Shown here one piece after another: positions 1 through 5,025 of a stretch of 6,924 bases of DNA. Position 1 is the first letter of the stretch. Each line of letters starts with the position of its first letter. Position numbers and translations under genes: made by a program. Source of the stretch: an uncultured Collinsella sp. (lineage in GTDB: Bacteria; Actinomycetota; Coriobacteriia; Coriobacteriales; Coriobacteriaceae); NCBI GenBank assembly GCA_902468695.1, contig CABQZS010000017.1, positions 1-6,924 on the forward strand, given 5' to 3'. The notes under the pieces were generated by a model that searched no databases, was not told the origin of the DNA, and saw only the letters and a list, made by a program, of their open reading frames with translations.

Positions 1-1
1 C

Positions 2-616
2 GAGGAGGCCGTTGCCGCCCGCCGTGCCGCCGAAAGCTCGCTGTGGGGCGCTCCTGCCCAGCAGCAGGCGGCCGAGGCTGCGCCGTACAACGCAAACCTC
101 GCCAGCATGCCTATCATCTCCGGTGCCGCGGACATCGATCTCGATGACCTCGATGAGCCTGCAGCCATCACCGCATCGATTGAAGCCCAAGATCGCATCG
201 ACACCGGCGACCTTCCGGACGCCTCGCTCGAGGTTGATGTCCCCATGGCCGATTACTCGGGCCACGAGGACATGTGGGCCGCCGCCGCCGCGATTCTGGA
301 TGAGATTGACGAGCCCGCTCCTGTTGCAGCCCCCGCTCCCGTCGCTGCCCCTCAGCCTGCTGCCCCCGCCTATGTCGGCCGTCACAGCGCTGTGTTCCCC
401 GAGGATACCGCCCGTATCTCACGCGAGAGCATCGAGCGGGCCGAGGCTATTGCCGCCGGCATTATGGAAAATCGTCGTCACGAGCGCGTCAATCAGATCC
501 TCGAGGAAGAGATCGAGCGCCTGCAGTCCTCTACCGCCAAGCGTACGGGCCGTGCCTATCTGAGCGTTATCGAGGGCGGTACCGCCAGCTTCGCGCCGCT
601 CCGCGCGGAGGCATAA
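2..616 (+). CDS. Hypothetical acidic Pro/Ala-rich protein, 5'-truncated by window edge
   Basis: The open frame runs in from the left edge with no stop, giving 204 visible C-terminal residues and a TAA at 614-616; the true start lies outside the window. I do not recognise the family. Visible in order: an Ala/Glu/Gln-rich stretch, an acidic segment (a DIDLDDLDEP-type run near visible residue 45), a low-complexity Pro/Ala/Val linker around visible residues 100-120, then a charged, probably helical region (ERAEAIAAGIMENRRHERVNQILEEEIERLQ) and a short tail ending PLRAEA. No membrane segment or signal peptide is seen in this part. A Met at 107 is in frame but is probably internal, since coding character continues upstream of it. 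The gene ends 7 nt before the vanZ-like gene, whose ribosome binding site lies inside this gene's last codons, so the two are probably cotranscribed. The overlapping Arg/Pro/Ser-rich frame at 12-563 is a shadow. Confidence 0.75.
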   Translation, partial: EEAVAARRAAESSLWGAPAQQQAAEAAPYNANLASMPIISGAADIDLDDLDEPAAITASIEAQDRIDTGDLPDASLEVDVPMADYSGHEDMWAAAAAILDEIDEPAPVAAPAPVAAPQPAAPAYVGRHSAVFPEDTARISRESIERAEAIAAGIMENRRHERVNQILEEEIERLQSSTAKRTGRAYLSVIEGGTASFAPLRAEA

Positions 617-623
617 CTTCTGC

Positions 624-1073
624 ATGGTTAAGATCAATCGAAAATGGGCGGTCGTGACCTGCCTGATGGCGCTCTTGATCTGGGGCAATTCGCTGGTTCC
701 CGGCTCGGGGTCGGGCTCGCTGAGCCTAACGGTCATGGAAACTATCCGCGGTTTCCTGCACGGCGTGGGACTTCCATATGAATGGGTGACCAACTTTGTT
801 GTTCGCAAGTGCGCGCATTTTACCGAGTATATGGTGCTCGGCATCCTGGCAACGCACGCCTTTGATCTTGAGGGCCGGCGCACCTTTGACGTGCTGCTGC
901 CCACGGCGGTGTTCCTGCTGCTGATTCCCTCGATCGACGAGACGATTCAGCTCTTTGTGCCGGGACGCGCCGGCATGATCACCGATGTGATGATCGACTG
1001 TTGTGGAGCGGCAACGGGCGTTGTGCTCCGATATCTCTTACGGTCGCTGATGTACTCCAAAAAAGCCGCCTAG
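624..1073 (+). CDS. VanZ-family membrane protein
   Basis: A 149-aa integral membrane protein of the VanZ-like family. Hydrophobic segments lie at about residues 9-21, 66-80, 89-103 and 119-137. The two family signatures are present: RKCAHFTEYMVLG at 61-73 (the K-x-x-H-x-x-E-Y pattern) and DETIQLFVPGRAG at 105-117 followed by D121 and D125. VanZ itself gives low-level teicoplanin resistance. Most chromosomal relatives, including ones with this minimal architecture, have no proven role, and there are no other van genes nearby, so a resistance label is not justified. The start at 624 is supported by GGAGG at 607-611, 12 nt upstream and inside the preceding gene, which suggests translational coupling. 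The TAG stop (1071-1073) lies inside the 5' arm of the terminator hairpin. Family assignment is firm; function is unknown. Confidence 0.9.
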   Translation: MVKINRKWAVVTCLMALLIWGNSLVPGSGSGSLSLTVMETIRGFLHGVGLPYEWVTNFVVRKCAHFTEYMVLGILATHAFDLEGRRTFDVLLPTAVFLLLIPSIDETIQLFVPGRAGMITDVMIDCCGAATGVVLRYLLRSLMYSKKAA

Positions 1074-1105
1074 GACGTATTGTTTGGTCCTAGGCGGCCT
1101 TTTTT
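1065..1105 (+). terminator. Bidirectional intrinsic terminator overlapping the vanZ-like stop codon
   Basis: A perfect 12-bp stem (GCCGCCTAGGAC at 1065-1076 pairing with 1087-1098) has a 10-nt loop, then a C and six T (1100-1105) on the plus strand. Six A at 1059-1064 supply a T-run on the minus strand, so the same hairpin can also stop transcripts of the convergent ROK kinase, which ends at 1188. The last Ala codons and the TAG of the vanZ-like gene form the 5' arm. Confidence 0.9.
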
Positions 1106-1187
1106 ATTTGAGGGCTTATATGGGGCGTGGTGGCGTCGTTCCGTAGGTCGGATTTGCCGAGCGCGCCACGCCCTGTGGGTGCGTCTG

Positions 1188-2078
1188 CTACTGAAGCGCC
1201 TGTGCGCCCAGGGCCAGGCAGCCCATAATGCCCTGCTTGCCCTCGAGGCTGTTGTTGACGATGTAGTTATCGATGTCGTTGACCTCGGGCGTGACGATAT
1301 AGCCGTTGAGCATCTCGGCACACTTTTTGCGTGCGAGCGGCACGATGGGGGTGTGGTCGGCCACACCGCCGCCGATGATGATCTTTTGCGGCGCGTAGCA
1401 CAGCGTGTAGGTCATGAGCGCCTGTGCTAGATAGCCTGCGAGCAGGTCCATGGCCTCTGGGTCATCGGCCATGTCTCCGGCGCTCTTGCCATCCCAGCGC
1501 TTTTTAACGCCGGGGCCGGCGATGAGGCCCTCGAGGCAGTTGTCATGGAAGGGGCAAGCGCTATGCTCGCCGATGGTGTCGCGCGGGTCGCGCGTGACCA
1601 GGATGTGGCCGGCCTCGGGATGCATCATGCCGTGTACGAGCTTACCGCCCGAGAGCACGCCGGCGCCCACACCGGTGCCGATGGTCAGGTAGACCACGTC
1701 CGTGAGGCCCTGGGCGCAACCAAAGGTGACCTCGCCCAAGCAGGCAACGTTGACGTCGGTGTCGTAGCCGCAGGGGATATTGAGCTCGTTTTGGATAGTG
1801 CCCAGCAGATCAAAGTAGCGCCATGCCGTCTTGGGCGTCTCCAGGATCTTGCCGTATTGGGGTGAGGCGGGATTGACTGCGGTGGGGCCAAAGGCGCCGA
1901 TGCCCAGCGCGGCGATGCCCTTGTCGGCAAACCACGCGTTGACGGCCTCGACGGTCTCCTGCGGGGTCGTGGTCGCGATCTGCTCACGCTCCAGGACCGT
2001 GCCGTCTGCATAGCCCGTGGCGCAGACCATCTTGGTGCCGCCGGCCTCGAGCGCTCCGATAAGCTGCTGCTCTGCCAT
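1188..2078 (-). CDS. ROK-family sugar kinase, fructokinase type (EC 2.7.1.4 likely)
   Basis: A 296-aa cytoplasmic ROK (repressor, ORF, kinase) family protein, probably an ATP-dependent fructokinase that makes fructose 6-phosphate for glycolysis. The N-terminal phosphate-binding motif EAGGTK is at residues 11-16, in the form typical of the Bacillus YdhR/GmuE fructokinase group. DTDVNVACLGE at 106-116 carries the expected catalytic Asp (D108 by motif alignment). TIGTGVGAG (132-140) is the second phosphate loop. HPEAGH (153-158) followed by CPFHDNCLEG gives a zinc site of H158, C175, H178 and C181. GGGV at 237-239/240 is the adenosine motif. There is no N-terminal helix-turn-helix, so it is a kinase and not a ROK repressor. 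Length matches the family. The start is supported by a purine-rich site (GAGAGAGGA) about 5 nt upstream. It appears monocistronic, flanked by terminators on both sides. Fructose is the best guess; mannose or another hexose is possible. Confidence 0.88.
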   Translation of the reverse strand: MAEQQLIGALEAGGTKMVCATGYADGTVLEREQIATTTPQETVEAVNAWFADKGIAALGIGAFGPTAVNPASPQYGKILETPKTAWRYFDLLGTIQNELNIPCGYDTDVNVACLGEVTFGCAQGLTDVVYLTIGTGVGAGVLSGGKLVHGMMHPEAGHILVTRDPRDTIGEHSACPFHDNCLEGLIAGPGVKKRWDGKSAGDMADDPEAMDLLAGYLAQALMTYTLCYAPQKIIIGGGVADHTPIVPLARKKCAEMLNGYIVTPEVNDIDNYIVNNSLEGKQGIMGCLALGAQALQ

Positions 2079-2116
2079 AATATTCCTCTCTCTGGGACGA
2101 GTTGCTCCATGACTAA

Positions 2117-2145
2117 AGTATAGAGCTCTAAACCATTTAAGAAAG
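2117..2145 (-). promoter_or_regulatory. Possible promoter of the ROK kinase gene
   Basis: On the minus strand a good -10 hexamer, TATACT (2117-2122), lies about 40 nt before the kinase start. The matching -35 (CTTTCT, 2140-2145, spacer 17) is weak. A perfect 10-bp palindrome, TAGAGCTCTA, fills 2121-2130, overlapping the edge of the -10 and the spacer, and could be an operator. The region sits between the aminotransferase terminator and the kinase gene, where a promoter is expected. Confidence 0.4.
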
Positions 2146-2151
2146 CGCTAT

Positions 2152-2194
2152 AAAAAGAAGCCTCGCAACGTGGCGGGCGGTGCGAGGCTTCTTT
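2152..2194 (-). terminator. Intrinsic terminator of the aminotransferase gene
   Basis: The inverted repeat has 14-bp arms (2154-2167 and 2181-2194) and a 13-nt loop. On the minus strand the GC-rich core TGCGAGGCTTC is followed by TTTTT (2156-2152). It lies 26 nt beyond the aminotransferase stop and just upstream of the possible kinase promoter, so it separates the two genes transcriptionally. Confidence 0.85.
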
Positions 2195-2219
2195 GGTTGC
2201 TTTAGTTGCCGGGCCGTCC

Positions 2220-3401
2220 TTACCCGCGCGGCTTGATTTTATCACGTAGCGACTTGAGGTTCTCCAGTGCCGCGTTAAGCGTCTCATCCCGCTTGGCAAA
2301 GTGGAAACGAATCAGATGGTTGACGGGCTCGCGGAAGAAGCTCGAGCCGGGCACGGCGCCCACGCCCACCTTGGATGCGAGGTCCTCGCAGAATTCGAGG
2401 TCGCTGTCATAGCCAAACTCAGAGATGTCCATCATGACGTAGTAGGCGCCCTGCGGCACGTTATGCTCAAGACCGATGCTATCGAGCCCCTGGCAGAACA
2501 AGTCGCGTTTGGCGGTGTAGAGGTCGAGGACCTCATCGTAATAGCTGTCGTCGAAGTTGAGGGCGGTGACAACGGCTTCCTGCAGGGGAGCGGCGGCACC
2601 CACGGTGAGAAAGTCGTGGACCTTCTTGATACGCTCGGTGATTTCGGCAGGGGCGATGGTGTACCCCAGGCGCCAGCCGGTGATGGAGTACGTCTTGGAC
2701 AGCGAGCTGCAACTGATGGTTCGTTCGAACATGCCGGGCAGCGTGGCCATATAGACGTGCTCGTGGGGCGCGTAGACGATGTGCTCGTATACCTCGTCGG
2801 TGATGCAGTAGGCGTCGTACTTTTTGCAGAGGTCGGCGATAAAGGTGAGCTCCTCGCGCGTAAAGACCTTGCCACAGGGGTTGGACGGGTTGCACAGGAC
2901 GATCGCCTTGGGATCGTTGTCGCGGAAGGCCGCCTCAAGCACCTCACGGTCAAAGTCGAACGCAGGCGGGTTGAGCGGCACGTAGATGGGCTCGGCACCC
3001 GAAAGGATCGTGTCGGCGCCGTAGTTCTCATAGAACGGCGAGAAGATGACGACCTTGTCGCCGGGGTTCGTGACCGTCATCATGGCGGCCATCATGGCCT
3101 CGGTGGAGCCGCAGGTGACTACGATATTCTCGTTGGGGTTCACCGGCATGCCCATAAAGTGCTCCTGTTTGGCGGCGAGCGCCTCGCGCATGGCCTGGGA
3201 GCCCCAGGTGATGGAGTACTGGTGATAGAGCGGCTTGGGGTCGCTGGCGATGGCGCTGAGGCTATCGAGCAGCTGCGCCGGGGGATCGAAGTCGGGGAAG
3301 CCCTGCGAGAGATTGACAGCGCCGTACTTATTGGAGATGCGTGTCATGCGGCGGATGACCGAATCGGTAAATCTTGCCGTGCGGTTGGAGAGTTCTTTCA
3401 T
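2220..3401 (-). CDS. PLP-dependent class I/II aminotransferase
   Basis: A 393-aa fold-type I, pyridoxal-5'-phosphate aminotransferase, cytoplasmic. Seen in order: NLSQGFPDFDPP (30-41), characteristic of the kynurenine/methionine/glutamine transaminase-like branch that includes E. coli YbdL; Y126 region (FYENYGAD) stacking on PLP; NPSNPCG (171-177), whose N174 contacts the cofactor; TDEVYEH (201-207) with D202 binding the pyridine nitrogen and Y205 the ring; SLSKTYSITGWRLGY (233-247) with K236 as the Schiff-base lysine; and R365 in LIRFHFA, which binds the substrate carboxylate. All key residues are intact and length is normal. The start is supported by GAAAGGA at 3407-3413, 5 nt upstream. It reads away from the tRNA operon and ends at its own terminator. 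The sequence does not fix the substrate: methionine, aromatic amino acids, aspartate and alanine are all possible. Confidence 0.92.
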   Translation of the reverse strand: MKELSNRTARFTDSVIRRMTRISNKYGAVNLSQGFPDFDPPAQLLDSLSAIASDPKPLYHQYSITWGSQAMREALAAKQEHFMGMPVNPNENIVVTCGSTEAMMAAMMTVTNPGDKVVIFSPFYENYGADTILSGAEPIYVPLNPPAFDFDREVLEAAFRDNDPKAIVLCNPSNPCGKVFTREELTFIADLCKKYDAYCITDEVYEHIVYAPHEHVYMATLPGMFERTISCSSLSKTYSITGWRLGYTIAPAEITERIKKVHDFLTVGAAAPLQEAVVTALNFDDSYYDEVLDLYTAKRDLFCQGLDSIGLEHNVPQGAYYVMMDISEFGYDSDLEFCEDLASKVGVGAVPGSSFFREPVNHLIRFHFAKRDETLNAALENLKSLRDKIKPRG

Positions 3402-3485
3402 GACGGTCCTTTCGAGGATTTGCAGTGGGGCAAGTTTACTCCTATGAAACCGGTGGGATTTGCTCGAAATGGTCTCGAAAAACTC

Positions 3486-3504
3486 TTTTCAAAATTCTTG
3501 AAAA
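3486..3504. repeat. AT-rich inverted repeat between divergent aminotransferase gene and tRNA operon
   Basis: TTTTCAA (3486-3492) and TTGAAAA (3498-3504) form perfect 7-bp arms around AATTC. It ends 7 nt before the -35 of the tRNA promoter and about 85 nt before the aminotransferase start. It could be an operator for the aminotransferase or an UP-like element for the tRNA promoter; no regulator can be named. Confidence 0.5.
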
Positions 3505-3511
3505 TTGGGGC

Positions 3512-3540
3512 TTGCATCGCGTGGCGTTCCTTGCAATAAT
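3512..3540 (+). promoter_or_regulatory. Promoter of the tRNA-His/tRNA-Lys operon
   Basis: TTGCAT (3512-3517) and AATAAT (3535-3540) are separated by exactly 17 nt, a good vegetative sigma-70-type match. Transcription would start near 3547, about 20 nt before the mature 5' end of tRNA-His. The AT-rich block just upstream (3481-3505) could act as an UP element. Confidence 0.75.
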
Positions 3541-3566
3541 AGTCGAGCGCGAAGCGCACAGGACAC

Positions 3567-3644
3567 GGTGGGTGTAGCTCAGTTGGCTAGAGCGACGGGT
3601 TGTGGTCCCGTAGGTCGAGGGTTCGAGTCCCTTTACCCACCCCA
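3567..3644 (+). tRNA. tRNA-His (GTG)
   Basis: A complete cloverleaf with encoded CCA (3642-3644). The acceptor stem GTGGGTG pairs with TACCCAC with a terminal G-U. The extra G at 3567 faces C73 (3641), giving the G-1:C73 pair that marks tRNA-His and is required by histidyl-tRNA synthetase. Anticodon loop TTGTGGT places GTG at 3602-3604, with a perfect ACGGG/CCCGT stem. The T-loop begins TTCGAGT. It is the first gene of a two-tRNA operon and is separated from tRNA-Lys by 22 nt. Confidence 0.96.
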
Positions 3645-3666
3645 GTTCTTGCTTCGTGTTGATATC

Positions 3667-3742
3667 GGGTCGTTAGCTCAGTTGGTAGAGCAGGGGACTC
3701 TTAATCCCAAGGTCCAGGGTTCGACCCCCTGACGGCCCACCA
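3667..3742 (+). tRNA. tRNA-Lys (CTT)
   Basis: A complete cloverleaf with encoded CCA (3740-3742). The acceptor GGGTCGT pairs with ACGGCCC, with one T-G pair. Anticodon loop CTCTTAA places CTT at 3700-3702, decoding AAG. The anticodon stem GGGGA/TCCCA has four good pairs and a G27-A43 mismatch at its base. The T-arm CAGGG/CCCTG is perfect. The last 20 nt of the gene (3723-3742) begin the 93-bp direct repeat that recurs at 3900, so the 3' end of this tRNA is a candidate integration site that has kept an intact gene. Confidence 0.96.
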
Positions 3743-3815
3743 AAGTATGTTAAAGCGACTGGCTTCGGCCGGTCGCTTTTTTGTTGACCTCGCATGGGGT
3801 CGGACCCGAAAGGGC
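3723..3815 (+). repeat. Direct repeat copy 1: tRNA-Lys 3' end, terminator and flank
   Basis: This 93-bp unit recurs at 3900-3992 at a constant offset of 177 bp with six substitutions and no gaps by eye. It holds the last 20 nt of tRNA-Lys including CCA, the terminator, and a tail ending GACCCGAAAGGGC. Starting inside the T-arm of a tRNA is the normal pattern for an att core used by tyrosine recombinases. Confidence 0.9.
3752..3783 (+). terminator. tRNA operon terminator, copy 1
   Basis: A 12-bp stem (AAAGCGACTGGC at 3752-3763 with 3768-3779, one T-G wobble) is closed by a C(TTCG)G tetraloop, the very stable UUCG type, and runs into six T (3777-3782). It lies 9 nt after the CCA of tRNA-Lys. 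Confidence 0.92.
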
Positions 3816-3899
3816 GCGGAGCTGAGAAAACGCGTAAGCGTTTGCCAGCGCAGCGCGCAAGGCGCCTTGGCGCCGCAGCGGCCGCCTGCGCAGCAGGCT
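3816..3899. other. 84-bp palindrome-rich spacer between the two tRNA-Lys repeats
   Basis: No gene is seen. This GC-rich segment holds AAACGC-GTAA-GCGTTT (3828-3843), the perfect 12-bp palindrome CAAGGCGCCTTG (3858-3869), GGCGCC-TT-GGCGCC (3861-3874), GCGGCCGC (3878-3885) and GCCTGC-GCA-GCAGGC (3884-3898). It does not resemble the 5' part of tRNA-Lys, so the second repeat copy is not a decayed whole tRNA gene. It could be element-derived DNA or recombinase arm sites; the role is unknown. Confidence 0.6.
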
Positions 3900-3992
3900 G
3901 ACCCCCTGACGGCCCACCAAAGCATGTTAAAGCGACTGGCTTAAGCTGGTCGCTTTTTTGTTAACCTCGCATGGGGTCGAACCCGAAAGGGC
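3900..3992 (+). repeat. Direct repeat copy 2: orphan tRNA-Lys 3' end with terminator
   Basis: The second copy of the 93-bp unit. The first 20 nt repeat the tRNA-Lys 3' end including CCA without change, but no tRNA 5' portion precedes it, so it cannot make a tRNA. It looks like the distal att site left by an integrated element. The six differences from copy 1 lie in and after the terminator, not in the tRNA portion. It ends 10 nt before the 3' end of the dinD-like pseudogene. Confidence 0.88.
3929..3960 (+). terminator. Duplicated terminator, copy 2
   Basis: The same hairpin as copy 1: 3929-3940 pairs with 3945-3956, then six T at 3954-3959. The loop is TTAA in place of TTCG and one G-C pair has become G-T, so the stem survives with two wobbles. 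It would act as a back-up stop for the tRNA operon. On the minus strand it has only three T after the stem, so it is a poor terminator for dinD. Confidence 0.8.
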
Positions 3993-4002
3993 ACAGCCGC
4001 TT

Positions 4003-4864
4003 TCACAGATCGAGCTTACCCTGGGGATCGGTAAAACCGTCAGTACCCTCCTTGAGTTTCTTCTCGTCTGCCTTCACGCGACGCTCGAGCTTTTTTGTAT
4101 CCTCGGCAGGCGGTAGGTTCTCGGGGACAATTCCGCGGTCGATGAGGCTGCCACGCACGCTTGTGTTGTTCTCGACGTGCTCTTGCTTGATCTGGTCCAG
4201 GCCGTACAGGTCGTGTTCCTCGGCATTGAAGGCCGTCATCGAGTTCGTAAGGTCCTTTGCTTTGATGAGGACATCGGCTAACCTGTCCGCCAATGCCGCG
4301 CTCTTGGGTACGCCGAGCTGCTGCTTCATTTCCGCCGTGCTTCTTCCGCCAAATAACGCCTCATCGCCCTTCGACTTGATGATCGCGAATCCTTTGGAGT
4401 CCACGCCGCGTTTGAACGCAATACCCGAGAGCTGTTTCTCTGAATCGGATAGCGAGTGGCGCGCCTGCAAGCGCTGAATCTCTGCGAAGCGCTGCTCTAT
4501 GAGCTCTTGGCGGCGCGTCTGCACGGCAAAGTATGCCTGGGCGAGCGCAATCTCTGGCTTGTTTGAATCTCCGTTCTGTGCGATTAAATAGCATGCATAG
4601 CGCGTAAGTTTGTAGTCTTTAACCGCGCGAGCGGCGACACCGGCAGTTACCATTTTCGTGGTATCACGAAAATGGGAATCAACTGGAGTTTTGTTTGTTT
4701 CGTACGAGACTTTTGCCCTCTTAACAACTTCGGCGAAGTTCTCCCATCGAGTGTACCCCCATGGGTTCCATTAAATCGCGTGCGAGCCAATACTCAACGC
4801 CGTCTTCCACATTGGCGTAGCTATCAAGTTTGACACGCCACTTCTCGATATCACTACTGTCCAT
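4003..4864 (-). pseudogene. dinD: dinD-like gene (DNA damage-inducible protein D family), frameshifted
   Basis: Two minus-strand pieces form one DinD-like protein. Frame 1 starts at ATG 4864, behind a strong GAGGAGGAG site (4867-4875), and reads MDSSDIEKW to EPMG, then runs into a stop at 4721. Frame 2 picks up at about 4757 with GYTRWENFAEVVKRAKVS and continues to TGA at 4003. Removing one base from the five-C run at 4756-4760 (five G on the coding strand) restores a 286-aa protein, close to the 274 aa of E. coli DinD. Family marks in the restored protein are EYWLARDL (24-31), GYTRWENF (36-43), DYKLTRYACYLIAQNGD (83-99) and YFAVQTRRQEL (111-121), with a basic, coiled-coil-like C-terminus. 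E. coli DinD is SOS-induced and inhibits RecA-driven strand exchange; homologues are common in accessory DNA. Base composition is AT-richer than its neighbours. The downstream piece alone has a Met at 4653 but no N-terminal domain. A sequencing error in the homopolymer is the main alternative. Confidence 0.88.
4650..4675. repeat. Perfect 11-bp inverted repeat inside the dinD-like gene
   Basis: CCATTTTCGTG (4650-4660) and CACGAAAATGG (4665-4675) are exact reverse complements around GTAT. The hairpin lies in the coding region for SHFRDTTKMV and would bury the ATG at 4651-4653, the only early in-frame Met of the downstream frame. Confidence 0.75.
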
Positions 4865-4950
4865 ATCTCCTCCTCGCTGGTCTATTGTCTGTGCGGGCTT
4901 TGCCCGCTCTGTATTCAGAATTAGGATACGCTGCCGTGTGGACACGAATA

Positions 4951-4980
4951 GGCCCCGTGCCACCTCGAGCTCACGGGGCC
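4951..4980 (-). terminator. Probable terminator of the FAD-binding protein gene
   Basis: A 9-bp perfect GC-rich stem (GGCCCCGTG at 4951-4959 with 4972-4980) and a 12-nt loop lie 45 nt past the flavoprotein stop. On the minus strand the run after the stem is only TATT, so it is a weak intrinsic terminator. It probably also marks the native chromosomal edge next to the dinD islet. Confidence 0.5.
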
Positions 4981-5025
4981 CATAGAAATCGATTAGTTGT
5001 GTTCTGCTTTAGATGGGTGTCCAGT

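Noticed and set aside
12..563. A 183-codon plus-strand open frame overlapping the first gene
   Set aside because: It is Arg/Pro/Ser-rich shifted-frame sequence. The alternative frame is open from the left edge, has coherent composition and leads directly into the vanZ-like gene.
1123..1173. GGGCGTGG/CCACGCCC inverted arms downstream of the kinase as a second terminator
   Set aside because: The loop is 35 nt and no T-run follows on the minus strand; the bidirectional hairpin at 1065-1105 fits far better.
2301..3539. A 412-codon plus-strand open frame opposite the aminotransferase
   Set aside because: The minus strand encodes an aminotransferase with every catalytic motif. The plus frame is a Gly/Val/Asp-rich antisense shadow typical of GC-rich DNA.
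3701..3944. Short open frames on both strands across the tRNA-Lys repeats
   Set aside because: They translate the tRNA and the direct repeats and have no ribosome binding site or homology.
4003..4653. A separate 216-codon gene starting at ATG 4653
   Set aside because: DinD-like coding sequence continues in the same frame upstream of this ATG to about 4757, so this is the broken 3' part of one gene.
4893..4907. GCGGGC-TTT-GCCCGC hairpin in the dinD leader as a terminator or riboswitch
   Set aside because: It is only a 6-bp stem with a 3-nt loop, no T-run and no aptamer-like structure; too small to call.
4909..4918. CTGTATTCAG upstream of dinD as a LexA/SOS box
   Set aside because: The CTG and CAG halves are 4 nt apart, not 10 as in the E. 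coli box, and it does not match the GAAC-N4-GTTC type. An SOS site cannot be claimed.
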